This document shows, piece after piece, positions 47,640 to 57,245 of a stretch of 64,000 nucleotides of DNA (positions within the stretch are counted from its first letter, which is position 1; every line of letters begins with the position of its first letter). Source of the DNA: Actinomycetes bacterium (GTDB lineage: Bacteria > Actinomycetota > Actinomycetes > Actinomycetales > Cellulomonadaceae); contig JAJYCD010000001.1 in NCBI GenBank assembly GCA_021778635.1, positions 52,176-116,175 on the forward strand, read 5' to 3'. A program made the translations under genes and the position numbers. The notes beneath the pieces were generated by a model. The model was not told the DNA's origin. It made no database searches and worked only from the letters and a program-made list of their open reading frames with translations.

Positions 47640-48640
47640 CGCGCCGCGGCGACCTCGGGGTCGGCGGTACGGCCGTCGACCCCGGCGGCGTCGGAGAGCT
47701 CGGCGAGGTAGTGCTGGGCGTCGAGCGCGGCCGCGCAACCGGAGCCCGCCGCCGTGATCGCCTGGCGGTAGGTGTGGTCGACGGCGTCGCCGCACGCGAC
47801 CACACCCGGGATGTTCGTCCGAGTGGACCGGCCCTCGACGAGGATGTACCCCTCCGGATCGAGGTCCACCTGCCCGACGAGCAGCTCGGTGCGCGGAACG
47901 TGACCGATCGCCACGAACACCCCGGTGGCGGGGAGGTCTCGCACTGCACCCGACTGGGTGTCGCGCAGCGTGACCCCCGTGACCTTCTGGTCGCCATGGA
48001 TCGCGACGATCTCGCTGTTCCACGCGAAGGCGATCTTCGGGTCGTTCAGCGCGCGGTCGGCCATGATCTTCGACGCCCGGAGCTGGTCCCGGCGGTGGAC
48101 GATCGTCACCTTGGACGCGAACCGCGTGAGGAACGTCGCCTCCTCGACCGCCGAGTCCCCGCCGCCGACCACGAGGATCTCTTGGCCGCGGAAGAAGAAC
48201 CCGTCGCACGTCGCGCACCAGGACACCCCGCGACCGGACAGCCGCTTCTCGTCGTCGATGCCGAGCTCACGATAGGCCGAGCCGGTGGCGAGGATCACGG
48301 CATCGGCGGTGTAGGTCGCTCCGCCGCCGGTGACGACCGTCTTGATCGCGCCCGACAGGGAGAGCGACGTCACGTCGTCCCAGATCACCTCGGCGCCGAA
48401 GCGCTCCGCCTGCTTCTGCATGCTCTCCATGAGCTCCGGGCCCTGGATGCCGTCGGGAAAGCCCGGGAAGTTCTCGACCTCGGTGGTGTTCATGAGGGCA
48501 CCACCCGCCGTGACCGAGCCGGCGACGACCAAGGGGGCGAGCCCCGCGCGCGCCGCGTAGATCGCCGCCGTGTACCCCGCGGGGCCCGACCCCACGATGA
48601 TGATGGTGCGGTGGGACGGCAGGGTGGTCGACTCGCTCAC
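47636..48640 (-). CDS. trxB: thioredoxin reductase
   Basis: A 334-residue FAD/NADPH disulfide reductase that keeps thioredoxin reduced. It has FAD motif [21 protein letters not shown], redox-active Cys142/Cys145 in WCATCDG, NADPH motif [17 protein letters not shown] with [12 protein letters not shown], and C-terminal [23 protein letters not shown]. The GTG start has AAGGA about 8 bases upstream. It leads into trxA. The 177 bases between it and the pseudokinase gene contain no sigM gene, which occupies this place in Mycobacterium. Confidence 0.96.
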   Translation of the reverse strand: MSESTTLPSHRTIIIVGSGPAGYTAAIYAARAGLAPLVVAGSVTAGGALMNTTEVENFPGFPDGIQGPELMESMQKQAERFGAEVIWDDVTSLSLSGAIKTVVTGGGATYTADAVILATGSAYRELGIDDEKRLSGRGVSWCATCDGFFFRGQEILVVGGGDSAVEEATFLTRFASKVTIVHRRDQLRASKIMADRALNDPKIAFAWNSEIVAIHGDQKVTGVTLRDTQSGAVRDLPATGVFVAIGHVPRTELLVGQVDLDPEGYILVEGRSTRTNIPGVVACGDAVDHTYRQAITAAGSGCAAALDAQHYLAELSDAAGVDGRTADPEVAAAR

Positions 48641-48817
48641 AGGTCAGTCCTTGGTCTCGAAGCGTGCACTGCAGGTCATGGCCGCGCGCTGCGGTCCTGG
48701 TCCCGTCAACGGATTCTCGGTGGTGCGTGTTCCCCGGGTCTGACGCCGCAGGTCAGCGCCGCCCCGTGCCGAGCACGGCGCTGCCGGACGACGACGAGGT
48801 CGAGCGGCACCAGGTCC

Positions 48818-50845
48818 TCACGAGACCGTCACCTCGTTGAGCTCGACGCGGTTGCTCCCGTCCGCGGTCTGCGGCATCAGCGTGAACCACAGCATGATGT
48901 TCTGCGTCTCGACCGGCTTCGAGAACGTGAGGACGGTGTCCGGACCCATCGGTCCGGACGCGAGCACCGGACCTGTCGTCGGGTTCGCGGCGTCGGTCGC
49001 GCGGACCTCGACGTTCCCGCCGGAGCCGTTGATGTGCAGGGTGACCCCGGTGACGGTCGTCTTCTTGACAAGCGTGATCGCGAACCCGACGCCGGGCTTA
49101 CCTCCCATGTTCGCCTGTGCGTAGGTGCTCGTCGTCCAGAAGGTGGCCGGGTTGCCGTCGATCGCGAGCCCGACGATGTCCGGGTGCTCCGGACCCGTCC
49201 CCGGCGGTGGGTTGACCGAGGCGACGGAGGCGATCACCGGCGCCCCGCCGGAGGGTGCCGCCGTGGTCTGCGAGGGAGTGGGCGACGAGGGCGTCGGGGA
49301 GGCGCTCGTCGTCGCGCTCGACGAGGAGGTGCCGGCCGCCGGCGCCAGCCTGGTGCCAGGGGCGGTGATCGGCGAGAAGAGGCCCTTGAGCGCGATGACG
49401 ATGCCGATCACGACCGCGATCGCGACGAGCGCCAGAACGAGCCGGGTCGGGTCGAAGCGCCGGACGACGAGCGGGGCGTCCTCCGCCACCAGGGCGTCGA
49501 ACGACGGACGTGGCGATGCGAAGATCGCGGCCTCGGGCGGCGGGGGCGATCCGACGGGCGGGAGCACCGGGGTCCGGCGCGGGTGGCTCGGCGGGAAGGC
49601 CGGCGGGAGCGAGCCGAGCGACGCGGGACCGTCGGCGGACGGGTCGGCCGGAGCCGCCGCGTCCGGTGCTGCTCCGGGACGCGGTGTGTCGGAGCCAGGT
49701 GCGCTCGGGCTGGGCGCCGAGGTGGCGGATCCGGGTCCGACGTGCGGCAACGGCGCGGGCGACGGTACCGACCAGGTCGGCGGTAGCGGCGCAGGCGCCG
49801 GCGGGCTCGGGACGGTGCCGCCGACGGGCGCCGGCCCGCTCGCGACGATGCCACCGGCGACGGTCGGCGGGCCGGGGCGGCGGGCGCCGGAGCGCGGCGG
49901 GATCGCCGGCGGTGGCGTGCCCGGGCGATCTGTCCCGGCCGACGGGCCGGATGCGAGCGTCGACCGGACGGACTGACGTTCGATCGTCCCGGCGGGGCGG
50001 TCGGGAGGAACGGGTACCGCCGCGACGTCGCGAAGCGAGCCGGAGGCACCGTGCGCGCCGAGCTCGCCAGGGCGCAGCTCGTTCCACGGCTCCAGCTCTC
50101 CGACCAGCTCCGCCGGGCTCTGCGGCCCGTCGTCGTGGGGCCCGAGGGTCACGACGCACAGCGTGTCGAGGTCGTTCGGGACGCCGGCGACGAGGTCGGC
50201 CGGCGGAACGGCGACCCCCTGGACGACGGGTGCCGCCTGAAGACCCGATGACAACGGGGCATCGGTGGTGGGGTCGACCGGCCACCTGCCCGTCAGTGCC
50301 GTGTAGAGGAGACGGACGAGGCCCACGGTGTCGGCACGCGTCGTCGACCGGGCGTCTCCGATGCCGAGGTCGAGCAGGACGCCGTCGACGGCGATACCCG
50401 TGATGACGACGCCGCCCGATGCCGTCACGTGGAGGGTCGACGGGCGAAGCGCGAGGTGGTGGACCCCGCGCCGGCGGGCGACCTCGAGGGCGCTCGCCGC
50501 CTCGCCGACGAGTGCCCGGGCCTGGTCGGCCGGGAGCGGTCCCGCCGAGACGAGCTCCGCGAGCGACGGCCCGCTCACCTGCTCGCTCACGACATAGCCG
50601 ACGCCCTCGTGCTCGCCGACGTCGAGGATGCGGACGAGCCGCGGGTCGGCGACAAGAGCGGCGCGCCGCGCGGCGTCCAGGGCCTGCGAGACGTTTCCCT
50701 CGGCGACGATCGTGACGTGGACCGACCGGTCGAGGATCTGGTCCGACGCGATCCAGGCGCTCGAGCCCGGCAGCGAGGACGGCAGGGACTGCAGCACCCG
50801 GTAACGGCCCGACAGCAGCGTGCCTCGCCCGACGACGTCGTTCAC
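48818..50845 (-). CDS. MurJ-associated pseudokinase with extracellular discoidin-like domain
   Basis: A 675-residue membrane protein. Residues ~10-270 keep the protein-kinase fold (LLSGRYRVLQSL; LVRILDVGEHEGVGYVVSEQVSG), but catalytic elements are lost. The HRD loop reads HLALRPS, the DFG region reads ITGIAVDG, and no VAIK-type lysine is present. A ~190-residue Pro/Ala/Ser linker leads to a membrane helix at ~469-488 and an extracellular beta domain (~540-675) of galactose-binding type. In Mycobacterium this pseudokinase and the outer domain are fused to MviN/MurJ and, when phosphorylated, bind FhaA. GTG with AGGAGG upstream; it follows murJ. Confidence 0.85.
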   Translation of the reverse strand: MNDVVGRGTLLSGRYRVLQSLPSSLPGSSAWIASDQILDRSVHVTIVAEGNVSQALDAARRAALVADPRLVRILDVGEHEGVGYVVSEQVSGPSLAELVSAGPLPADQARALVGEAASALEVARRRGVHHLALRPSTLHVTASGGVVITGIAVDGVLLDLGIGDARSTTRADTVGLVRLLYTALTGRWPVDPTTDAPLSSGLQAAPVVQGVAVPPADLVAGVPNDLDTLCVVTLGPHDDGPQSPAELVGELEPWNELRPGELGAHGASGSLRDVAAVPVPPDRPAGTIERQSVRSTLASGPSAGTDRPGTPPPAIPPRSGARRPGPPTVAGGIVASGPAPVGGTVPSPPAPAPLPPTWSVPSPAPLPHVGPGSATSAPSPSAPGSDTPRPGAAPDAAAPADPSADGPASLGSLPPAFPPSHPRRTPVLPPVGSPPPPEAAIFASPRPSFDALVAEDAPLVVRRFDPTRLVLALVAIAVVIGIVIALKGLFSPITAPGTRLAPAAGTSSSSATTSASPTPSSPTPSQTTAAPSGGAPVIASVASVNPPPGTGPEHPDIVGLAIDGNPATFWTTSTYAQANMGGKPGVGFAITLVKKTTVTGVTLHINGSGGNVEVRATDAANPTTGPVLASGPMGPDTVLTFSKPVETQNIMLWFTLMPQTADGSNRVELNEVTVS

Positions 50846-51054
50846 CTGGCCTCCTGCGCTCTTGTCGCGGCGACACCTCGTCCGGACGTGAGCGGTACGC
50901 GCCACGGTCCGGTGCACCTGCGTGCCGCCCATGCTACGCGGGGTCGCAGGGTCGAGGTCGTCGAAAGCCGGGGAGGAGGCGCAGGTCCGAGGCCTCGCCG
51001 CCGTCGTGGACCCGACGGGCCGAGCCTGGATGTCGGCGAGGTGCGACGCGCGGA

Positions 51055-52770
51055 TCAGGCCCTGCGACCGCGGCGGGTGACCCGCCGGAGAAGCGGACCG
51101 GCGAGCTCCTCGAGCTCGCGGACGCGCATCGTGCGCAGCAGCAGGGCGTAGATCCCGGCCATCACCGGAGCGACGACGAGGCAGACGACGACGGCGTGGG
51201 TGAACGCCGTCAGACCCGCGGGGGTGAACGGTGCGGCGGTGAGTGCGACGTGCACGATCGTCCACCCGACGAGCGCGGCGACGGCGCCGGCCACTCCGGC
51301 GCGTGCGTAGAGCCGCAGGATCCGTGCCTCCTCGAGTCCCCCGAGCCGGCGACGGAGCCCGGCGCTCGCGACGACCGCGCCCAGGAGGTACGAGACCGCG
51401 GTCGCCACGCCGGCGCCGACCGTCCACAGCCGAGGCGGGAGCATCACGAAGCCGGTCCATGTCCCGCCGGCCACGACCACCGCCATCGCGCACTGGATCC
51501 AGAACAACGTCTTCGCGTCCTCGTAGGCGTAGAACAGGCGCTGGCACAGCGACCAGTGACCCATCGGCGCGAGGCCGATCACGAGGGCCACGACGACGTC
51601 GGACACCGGCGAGACGGCAGAGCCGTGCAGCGACGGGAAGACGACGCGGGTCAGCGGCATCGCCAGGACGGCGACGACAGCGGTCGCCAGCACGGTGAAG
51701 ACCCCGATGATGCGTGCCGTCGACGAGAAGCTCGCGCGTACCGCGGCGTGGTCCCGACGCGCGGCGTGCCCGGCCAGCGCCGTGAACGTGGCCGTGAGGA
51801 GGGAGACGGTCACGAGAGAGTGCGGCAGCATCGAGACCAGGTAGGCGCTGCTGAACGCCGCGTTCCCGGCGACGGAGGTGGACCCGGTCGCGTGCGCGGC
51901 GTCGGCCGCCGCCGACGTCACCCGGATCAGCAGCAGGAACCCCGCCTGCCCGACGAACACGGCCGCGAACGTCCAGCCCGCCACGTGTGCGGCGCTGCGT
52001 AGCCCGACCCCGCGCACGCCCCAGCGGATCCGGAACCGGAAACCGAGGGATCGGAAGGGCACGACGAGCACCGCGGCCTGGGCAGCCACGCCCAAGGTCG
52101 CGGTGCCGGCGAGCAGCGCGATGCGCCCACCGGTCCACCACGCCAGGTGCGACGCCGGCGCCGTCTGGGTGAACGGGCCAGCGACTGTGATGAACATCGC
52201 CAGACCGACGATCGTCACGACGTTGTTCACCACCGGTGCCCACATGTACGGGCCGAAGTTGCCCCGCGCGTTGAGCACCTGACCGAGCAGCGTGTACATG
52301 CCGTAGAAGAACACCTGCGGGATGCACCAGAACGCGAAGGCGGTCGCCAGCGCCTTCGAGTCGGGTCCGGCGCGGGAGAAGAGCGACACGAACACCCCGG
52401 CCGCCACCGTCAGCACGACGGTCAGACCGAGCAGCACCGCGGCGCCCACGGTCAGGATCCGGTTGACGTAGTCGTCGCCGCCCCCCTTCGTGTAGGCCAG
52501 CACGACCTGCGGGACGAGCACCGCGTTGATCACGCCAGCGGCGATGAGCATCACGAGGATGTTCGGGAGAGTGTTCGCCACGTCGAACGCGTTCGCCGCC
52601 AGCCCGGCGGCGCCGATCGCCCACACGAGCATGGCCCCTCTGACCATCCCGAGCACCCGTGAGACGGCGGTCCCAGCCGCCATCACGCCGACGTTGCGCC
52701 CGAGTCCGGCCTCGGGCCGTTGCCTGGGTCGGGCAGCCACGTGCCGCGGTGTGCCCGACGGGCCCCTCAC
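51055..52770 (-). CDS. murJ: lipid II flippase MurJ (MviN)
   Basis: A 571-residue MOP-superfamily transporter with about 14 helices that moves lipid II across the membrane. Blocks are GVMAAGTAVSRVLGMVRGAML, NAFDVANTLPNILVMLIAAGVINAVLVP (split), RGNFGPYMWAPVVNNVVTI, LVSMLPHSLVTVSLLTATF and QRLFYAYEDAKT. The GTG start overlaps the DUF6049 stop (GTGA at 52767-52770). It ends with a basic cytoplasmic tail and is not fused to the pseudokinase, which is a separate gene 209 bases downstream. Confidence 0.95.
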   Translation of the reverse strand: MRGPSGTPRHVAARPRQRPEAGLGRNVGVMAAGTAVSRVLGMVRGAMLVWAIGAAGLAANAFDVANTLPNILVMLIAAGVINAVLVPQVVLAYTKGGGDDYVNRILTVGAAVLLGLTVVLTVAAGVFVSLFSRAGPDSKALATAFAFWCIPQVFFYGMYTLLGQVLNARGNFGPYMWAPVVNNVVTIVGLAMFITVAGPFTQTAPASHLAWWTGGRIALLAGTATLGVAAQAAVLVVPFRSLGFRFRIRWGVRGVGLRSAAHVAGWTFAAVFVGQAGFLLLIRVTSAAADAAHATGSTSVAGNAAFSSAYLVSMLPHSLVTVSLLTATFTALAGHAARRDHAAVRASFSSTARIIGVFTVLATAVVAVLAMPLTRVVFPSLHGSAVSPVSDVVVALVIGLAPMGHWSLCQRLFYAYEDAKTLFWIQCAMAVVVAGGTWTGFVMLPPRLWTVGAGVATAVSYLLGAVVASAGLRRRLGGLEEARILRLYARAGVAGAVAALVGWTIVHVALTAAPFTPAGLTAFTHAVVVCLVVAPVMAGIYALLLRTMRVRELEELAGPLLRRVTRRGRRA

Positions 52771-54995
52771 GTTCCCGCCTGGTGGTTCTCGCGCATCCGG
52801 GCGCGACGGGCGGTCTGCCCGCGTCGCACCGTTCGCCAGAGTCCGACGACGAGGCCGAGCACCAGGAGACCGGCGGCGACGGCCGTCCCGACGTTCTCCC
52901 AGTCGGCGTGCACCCGCACCGTGAACTGGGTCGGGTCGGCCACGGGCGTGCCGTCGGAGGCGAGCAGCGAGACGTCGACGACGACGTTGCAGCTCGCGAC
53001 CGCGTCGAACGGCACCCGGAAGGACGCCGTCTGGTGCGCGGGGATGGTCACCGTGGGCGCGTGCGGGACGGCGAGGCAGGAGCTGCGCGGCTTGAGACGC
53101 AGGGTGACGGTCGCATCCTGGTCGAGGGTGTTCCGCAGCGAGATCGGGACCTCGCTCGACTGGGAGATCAACGTGACGTTGCTCCCCTTGATGATCGACA
53201 GCCCCGTGCGCCGTGCACGGAGGTCGGTGAGAAGGGTTGCCAGCGCGGTGGCGCGGCCATCCGCGTCGCCGCGCCAACCGACGGACAGCGGTCCGAGCGC
53301 GGCCTCCTGCACGCCGTCGAGCAGTGCGGCAGGGTTGTGGACGATCGACGCGAACGTCACCGTCGCGCGCTGCGCGGCTTCGATCGCCGCGATGTCGGGT
53401 GCCGGCAGCTCGCTCGGGCCCGCGGCCCGCGCGGGGAGCGATGCGCGCTCGACGCCCGGGCTCGCGGTCGAGATCAGCTTGCTGAGGGGCTCCATGGAGA
53501 CCCAGGGCGCGGTCGTGAGCGCGTCGAGCTGCGCGGCGGCGACGGCGCTCACGGGCGCCCAGTCGCGACCGACGGTGGCGAGGAGATGCCGTTCCTCGCC
53601 GGGCCGCTCCCGGGTGATCACCGCGGTCTCGGCGAGGATCCGTTGTGCCGCGACGGCGGGCGAGGCGTCCCCGGGCGCCCGGAGAAGATCGGACAGGGTC
53701 TCGTCCGGGACGAGTGCGGCCACCGAGCCGGACGAGGTGTGCACGGTCGCGCGCGAGGACGGCGTGTAGGTGAGGTCGCTCGGGGCGAGCGCGGAGGGGT
53801 CGACCACGACCGCCGAGGCGCCGAGCTCGGCCGCGAGGTCGACCGTGGCCGCGTCCGTGCTGCCGTCGGGCACCGGCTGCTTCTTGTCGAGCGGGACGGT
53901 GGACGCGACCGTGGTGCGATCGGGAGCCAGCTGGAGGCCGGTGAGCGCACCGGTGTCGTTGACCCACGGCAGAGCGCTCGTCAGCGCGTCGGCCTGCTGG
54001 GCGAGGCTGGTCGCGCCCGCATGAGCGAGGGCCGAGAGATCGGGATCCGCGTACGGGAGGGCGAAGACGTCCCGCTGGGCGGCGCCGCCGTCGAGCGCGG
54101 CGAGCCAGGCCGCCCCGGCGGTCCCGGCCGCGCGCGCGGCGTCGACGAGAGCCGGGTCGACGGCCCAGGAGACGCCCGGACGATGGGCGCTGAGGGCGAC
54201 GAGCGAGGCCAGTCTGCCGGTGGGCGCGAACGCCGCGGCGGCGGTCTTCCCCGGGGTCGCTGCCGCTCCCGCGGCCGGTGAGGAGGTGCTGGTCGCAACG
54301 CCTCCCGAGGGCGCGGTGCCGCCGGCGGTGGGCTGGCTCGGTGCGGGGGTGGCCGCGGACGCCTCGGCCGCCAGCTCGGCGGCGTCGCGTGTGACGGGCA
54401 CGAGCACGGAGATGCCCGTGCGCGCGGGTTGGTCCCCGGGAAGCCACAGGGCGAAGGTGCGGGCGATGCCGACACGCGACCAGCTGTCGAGCACCTGCAC
54501 CGCAAGCCCGCGCGCGCCCCACTGCGAGGTCTGGGCAGAGAGCCGGAGCGCCGCTGCGGGGACTGTGATCTGCACCGTCGCCGACGCACCGGGATCGAGC
54601 GGTCCGGGGACGACCACCGACTTCAGCGACGTCCCGGCCGAGGCCGTCGGATCCGCCGAGGCCCAGGCGTCGAGGGAGTAGCGCGTCGACATCGAGGTCC
54701 TGCTGATCAGCACGGCAGCCCGCGGTTGCTGGATCGTCTGCGTCGAGGTGTTCGTCGCCGTGGCAGTGACGGTCAGGTCGTCGCCGGGACGCAGGATCTG
54801 GGGCGTCACCGCCGTGATCGTCACCGAGACGGCCGTCGGGTCCTGCACGACGGCATCGTGAAGCGGCGCGCCGACGCGGACCTGCGCCGCGGCCGCGCTG
54901 CCCGAGAGGACCCCGATCATCAGGGCGAGCGCTCCGACCGCACAGGCGATCGCCGCGGCGGGCCGACTCCGCCGCGCGCGGGACCAGGCGGTCAT
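52767..54995 (-). CDS. DUF6049 large exported membrane protein
   Basis: A 742-residue protein. A signal-type N-terminal helix (AAIACAVGALALMIGVLSGSAAAA) precedes a beta-rich CARDB-like region (ITAVTPQILRPGDDLTVTATATN). A long alpha/beta part contains VSWAVDPALVDAARAAG and similar elements. Near the end come IPAHQTASFRVPFDAVASCNVVV, one membrane helix (TAVAAGLLVLGLVVGLW) and a basic cytoplasmic tail. Mycobacterial Rv3909, beside mviN, is the counterpart. Function is unknown, but position between nudix and murJ, with overlaps at both ends, implies a cell-wall role. Confidence 0.85.
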   Translation of the reverse strand: MTAWSRARRSRPAAAIACAVGALALMIGVLSGSAAAAQVRVGAPLHDAVVQDPTAVSVTITAVTPQILRPGDDLTVTATATNTSTQTIQQPRAAVLISRTSMSTRYSLDAWASADPTASAGTSLKSVVVPGPLDPGASATVQITVPAAALRLSAQTSQWGARGLAVQVLDSWSRVGIARTFALWLPGDQPARTGISVLVPVTRDAAELAAEASAATPAPSQPTAGGTAPSGGVATSTSSPAAGAAATPGKTAAAAFAPTGRLASLVALSAHRPGVSWAVDPALVDAARAAGTAGAAWLAALDGGAAQRDVFALPYADPDLSALAHAGATSLAQQADALTSALPWVNDTGALTGLQLAPDRTTVASTVPLDKKQPVPDGSTDAATVDLAAELGASAVVVDPSALAPSDLTYTPSSRATVHTSSGSVAALVPDETLSDLLRAPGDASPAVAAQRILAETAVITRERPGEERHLLATVGRDWAPVSAVAAAQLDALTTAPWVSMEPLSKLISTASPGVERASLPARAAGPSELPAPDIAAIEAAQRATVTFASIVHNPAALLDGVQEAALGPLSVGWRGDADGRATALATLLTDLRARRTGLSIIKGSNVTLISQSSEVPISLRNTLDQDATVTLRLKPRSSCLAVPHAPTVTIPAHQTASFRVPFDAVASCNVVVDVSLLASDGTPVADPTQFTVRVHADWENVGTAVAAGLLVLGLVVGLWRTVRRGQTARRARMRENHQAGT

Positions 54996-55558
54996 GTGGG
55001 ACGAGCGAGCACCTGGTGTGCCGCCTCGGCGAGCCGTCGTTCGTTCGGGTAGGCCAGCCGGGCAGGCAGGTCGATCACGGACACCCACGCGGCGTCCTCC
55101 GCCTCGCTGTCGGGGTCGCCCTCGACGCTCAGCTCGCCACCGATGGCGCCGAGAAGGAAGTGATGGACGACCTTGTGCACCCGCCGGTCGTCCCCGGTGA
55201 ACCAGTAGTCGATGACACCGAGTCGACGGAGGATCTCGCCGGTGATCCCGGTCTCCTCGGCGATCTCACGGACCGCGGCCTGCTCGGGTGTCTCGGTGCC
55301 CTCGAGGTGGCCCTTGGGCAGGCACCACTCGAGCCGACCGGCGCGGTTGCGCCGCGCGATGACCGCCGCGAGGTAGACGCCGTGGACCTCGCTCACCACG
55401 AGCCCGCCCGCGGAGGTCTCCTCGACGACCGGGAGCGAGGTCGTGCCGCCGGACGCCGCATGCCGGGGCCCGATGACCGACGGGTCGATCCGGAGCGCGT
55501 GGCCACCGGGCGGGGAGGGCACCCCGTTCGGTCTCGGCGACGGCGCTGGGCTGGACAT
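54992..55558 (-). CDS. Nudix hydrolase (MutT-like)
   Basis: A 188-residue protein with a perfect Nudix box, GHLEGTETPEQAAVREIAEE plus TGI (GX5EX7REUXEEXGU), in a domain starting SAGGLVVSEVHGVYLAAV. The N-terminal ~45 residues are Pro/Gly-rich. It should hydrolyse a nucleoside-diphosphate-linked substrate; the mycobacterial positional counterpart is MutT4. Its stop overlaps the DUF6049 start (ATGA). It is divergent from cca, and the 58-base gap must contain both promoters. No ribosome site is obvious. Confidence 0.9.
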   Translation of the reverse strand: MSSPAPSPRPNGVPSPPGGHALRIDPSVIGPRHAASGGTTSLPVVEETSAGGLVVSEVHGVYLAAVIARRNRAGRLEWCLPKGHLEGTETPEQAAVREIAEETGITGEILRRLGVIDYWFTGDDRRVHKVVHHFLLGAIGGELSVEGDPDSEAEDAAWVSVIDLPARLAYPNERRLAEAAHQVLARPT

Positions 55559-55616
55559 GTCGCCACTGTAACGACTTCGATGGTGCGCTCGCCCACAGCG
55601 GCGGACCCCGAGCACC

Positions 55617-57176
55617 GTGCATCTGGCAGGCTTGGACACCGTGCCGCACCGTGAGTCCGACCAGCCCGCCCGCGCTGCCCTCGCCGACGCGCGGGGCTCG
55701 GTGGCCGACGCTCCGGTGCCGGACGCGCTGCCCGTGCTGCGCCGACGTGCGCTCGAGGTGCTCACGACCCTCGCGCCGGCTGCGGTCGACCTCGGCCAGC
55801 GGTTCCGTGACGCCGGGCACGAGCTCGCCCTCGTCGGCGGCCCCGTTCGAGACGCCTTCCTCGGCAGGCTCAGTGCGGACCTGGACTTCACCACGTCGGC
55901 CGACCCGGACCAGACGGAGGCGATCCTCGCCGCGTGGGGCCACGCGCACTGGGACATCGGCCGGGAGTTCGGCACCATCGGTGCGATGCGGCACGGGACC
56001 GAGGGCGCTCCGGACACGGTCGTCGAGATCACCACCTACCGCTCGGACGTCTACGACCCGTCCTCCCGCAAGCCGGCGGTGGCGTTCGGCTCCACCCTCG
56101 AGGGAGACCTCTCGCGACGCGACTTCACCGTCAACGCGATGGCCGTCCGGCTCCCCGACCTCGAGTTCGTCGACCCGTTCGACGGGCTCGCCGACCTCGC
56201 GGCCGGTCTGCTCCGCACCCCGGTCGCCCCGTCGCAGTCGTTCGACGACGACCCGCTGCGCATGATGAGGGCGGCCCGGTTCACCGCACAGCTCGGTTTC
56301 CGGATCGTCCCCGACGTCGCTGAGGCGCTCGCGGCGATGGCGGAGCGCATCACGATCGTGTCCGCGGAGCGCGTCCGGGACGAGCTCACCAAGACGCTGC
56401 TGGCGCCGACCCCTCGGGCAGGCCTCGAGGTGCTGGTCGACTCGGGCCTCGCGGACCACATCCTCCCGGAGCTGTCCGGGATGCGGCTCGAGATCGACGA
56501 GCACCGCCGCCACAAGGACGTGTACGAGCACTCCCTGATCGTGCTCGACCAGGCCATCGCGCTGGAGACGGACGCTGCCGGGCCGGTACCGCGCCCGGAC
56601 CTCGTCCTGAGGCTCGCTGCGCTCCTGCACGACTGCGGGAAGCCGGCGACCCGGCGGTTCGAACCCGGCGGGACCGTCAGCTTCCACCACCACGAGGTGG
56701 TCGGCGCCAAGCTCGCGGCGCGTCGGCTCAAGGCGCTGCGGTACGACAAGGCGACGGTCCAGGCCGTCGCCCGGCTCATCGAGCTGCACCTGCGGTTCCA
56801 CGGCTACGGCGAGGCGGGCTGGAGCGACTCCGCCGTGCGCCGGTACGTGACGGACGCCGGACCGCTCCTCGAGCGACTGCACCGGCTGACGCGGTCGGAC
56901 TGCACCACCCGGAACCAGCGCAAGGCCGATCGGCTGTCCTTCGCGTACGACGACCTCGAGGCGCGCATCGCCGAGCTGCGCGAGCGCGAGTCCCTCGCTG
57001 CGATCCGCCCCGACCTCGACGGTCGCCAGATCATGGCGATCCTCGGTGTTCCCGCGGGACCGACGGTGGGGAAGGCGTATGCGTTCCTGCTCGAGCTCCG
57101 CATGGAGCAGGGTCCGCTCGACGAGCAGCAGGCGACGGCCGCGCTGCTCTCCTGGTGGGCCGACCAGCAGCGCTGA
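55617..57176 (+). CDS. cca: CCA tRNA nucleotidyltransferase
   Basis: A 519-residue class II nucleotidyltransferase that adds CCA to tRNA 3' ends. The head domain has LVGGPVRDAFLG (74-75 GG) and the metal-binding DLD (Asp88, Asp90). RRDFTVNAMAVRL and DPLRMMRAARFTAQLGF follow. The C-terminal half has an HD domain (LAALLHDCGKP). Start choice is uncertain: GTG 55617 or GTG 55641, the latter leaving VPHRESDQPARA as N-terminus. Two of the three tRNA genes in the window lack an encoded CCA, so this enzyme is needed. The mycobacterial counterpart is pcnA/Rv3907. Confidence 0.93.
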   Translation: MHLAGLDTVPHRESDQPARAALADARGSVADAPVPDALPVLRRRALEVLTTLAPAAVDLGQRFRDAGHELALVGGPVRDAFLGRLSADLDFTTSADPDQTEAILAAWGHAHWDIGREFGTIGAMRHGTEGAPDTVVEITTYRSDVYDPSSRKPAVAFGSTLEGDLSRRDFTVNAMAVRLPDLEFVDPFDGLADLAAGLLRTPVAPSQSFDDDPLRMMRAARFTAQLGFRIVPDVAEALAAMAERITIVSAERVRDELTKTLLAPTPRAGLEVLVDSGLADHILPELSGMRLEIDEHRRHKDVYEHSLIVLDQAIALETDAAGPVPRPDLVLRLAALLHDCGKPATRRFEPGGTVSFHHHEVVGAKLAARRLKALRYDKATVQAVARLIELHLRFHGYGEAGWSDSAVRRYVTDAGPLLERLHRLTRSDCTTRNQRKADRLSFAYDDLEARIAELRERESLAAIRPDLDGRQIMAILGVPAGPTVGKAYAFLLELRMEQGPLDEQQATAALLSWWADQQR

Positions 57177-57245
57177 GCGGTGCGGCGCCCGGCGCGGTCG
57201 GCTCCCCGGATCCCATGGGCCTCACCGCACCACCGTGCGCCCCGG

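Noticed and set aside
48818..52624. A 1268-codon minus-strand open frame that would fuse the pseudokinase to sequence upstream
   Set aside because: Only the part from GTG 50845 resembles proteins. The upstream half is arginine-rich sequence lying out of frame over murJ, and AGGAGG marks the true start.
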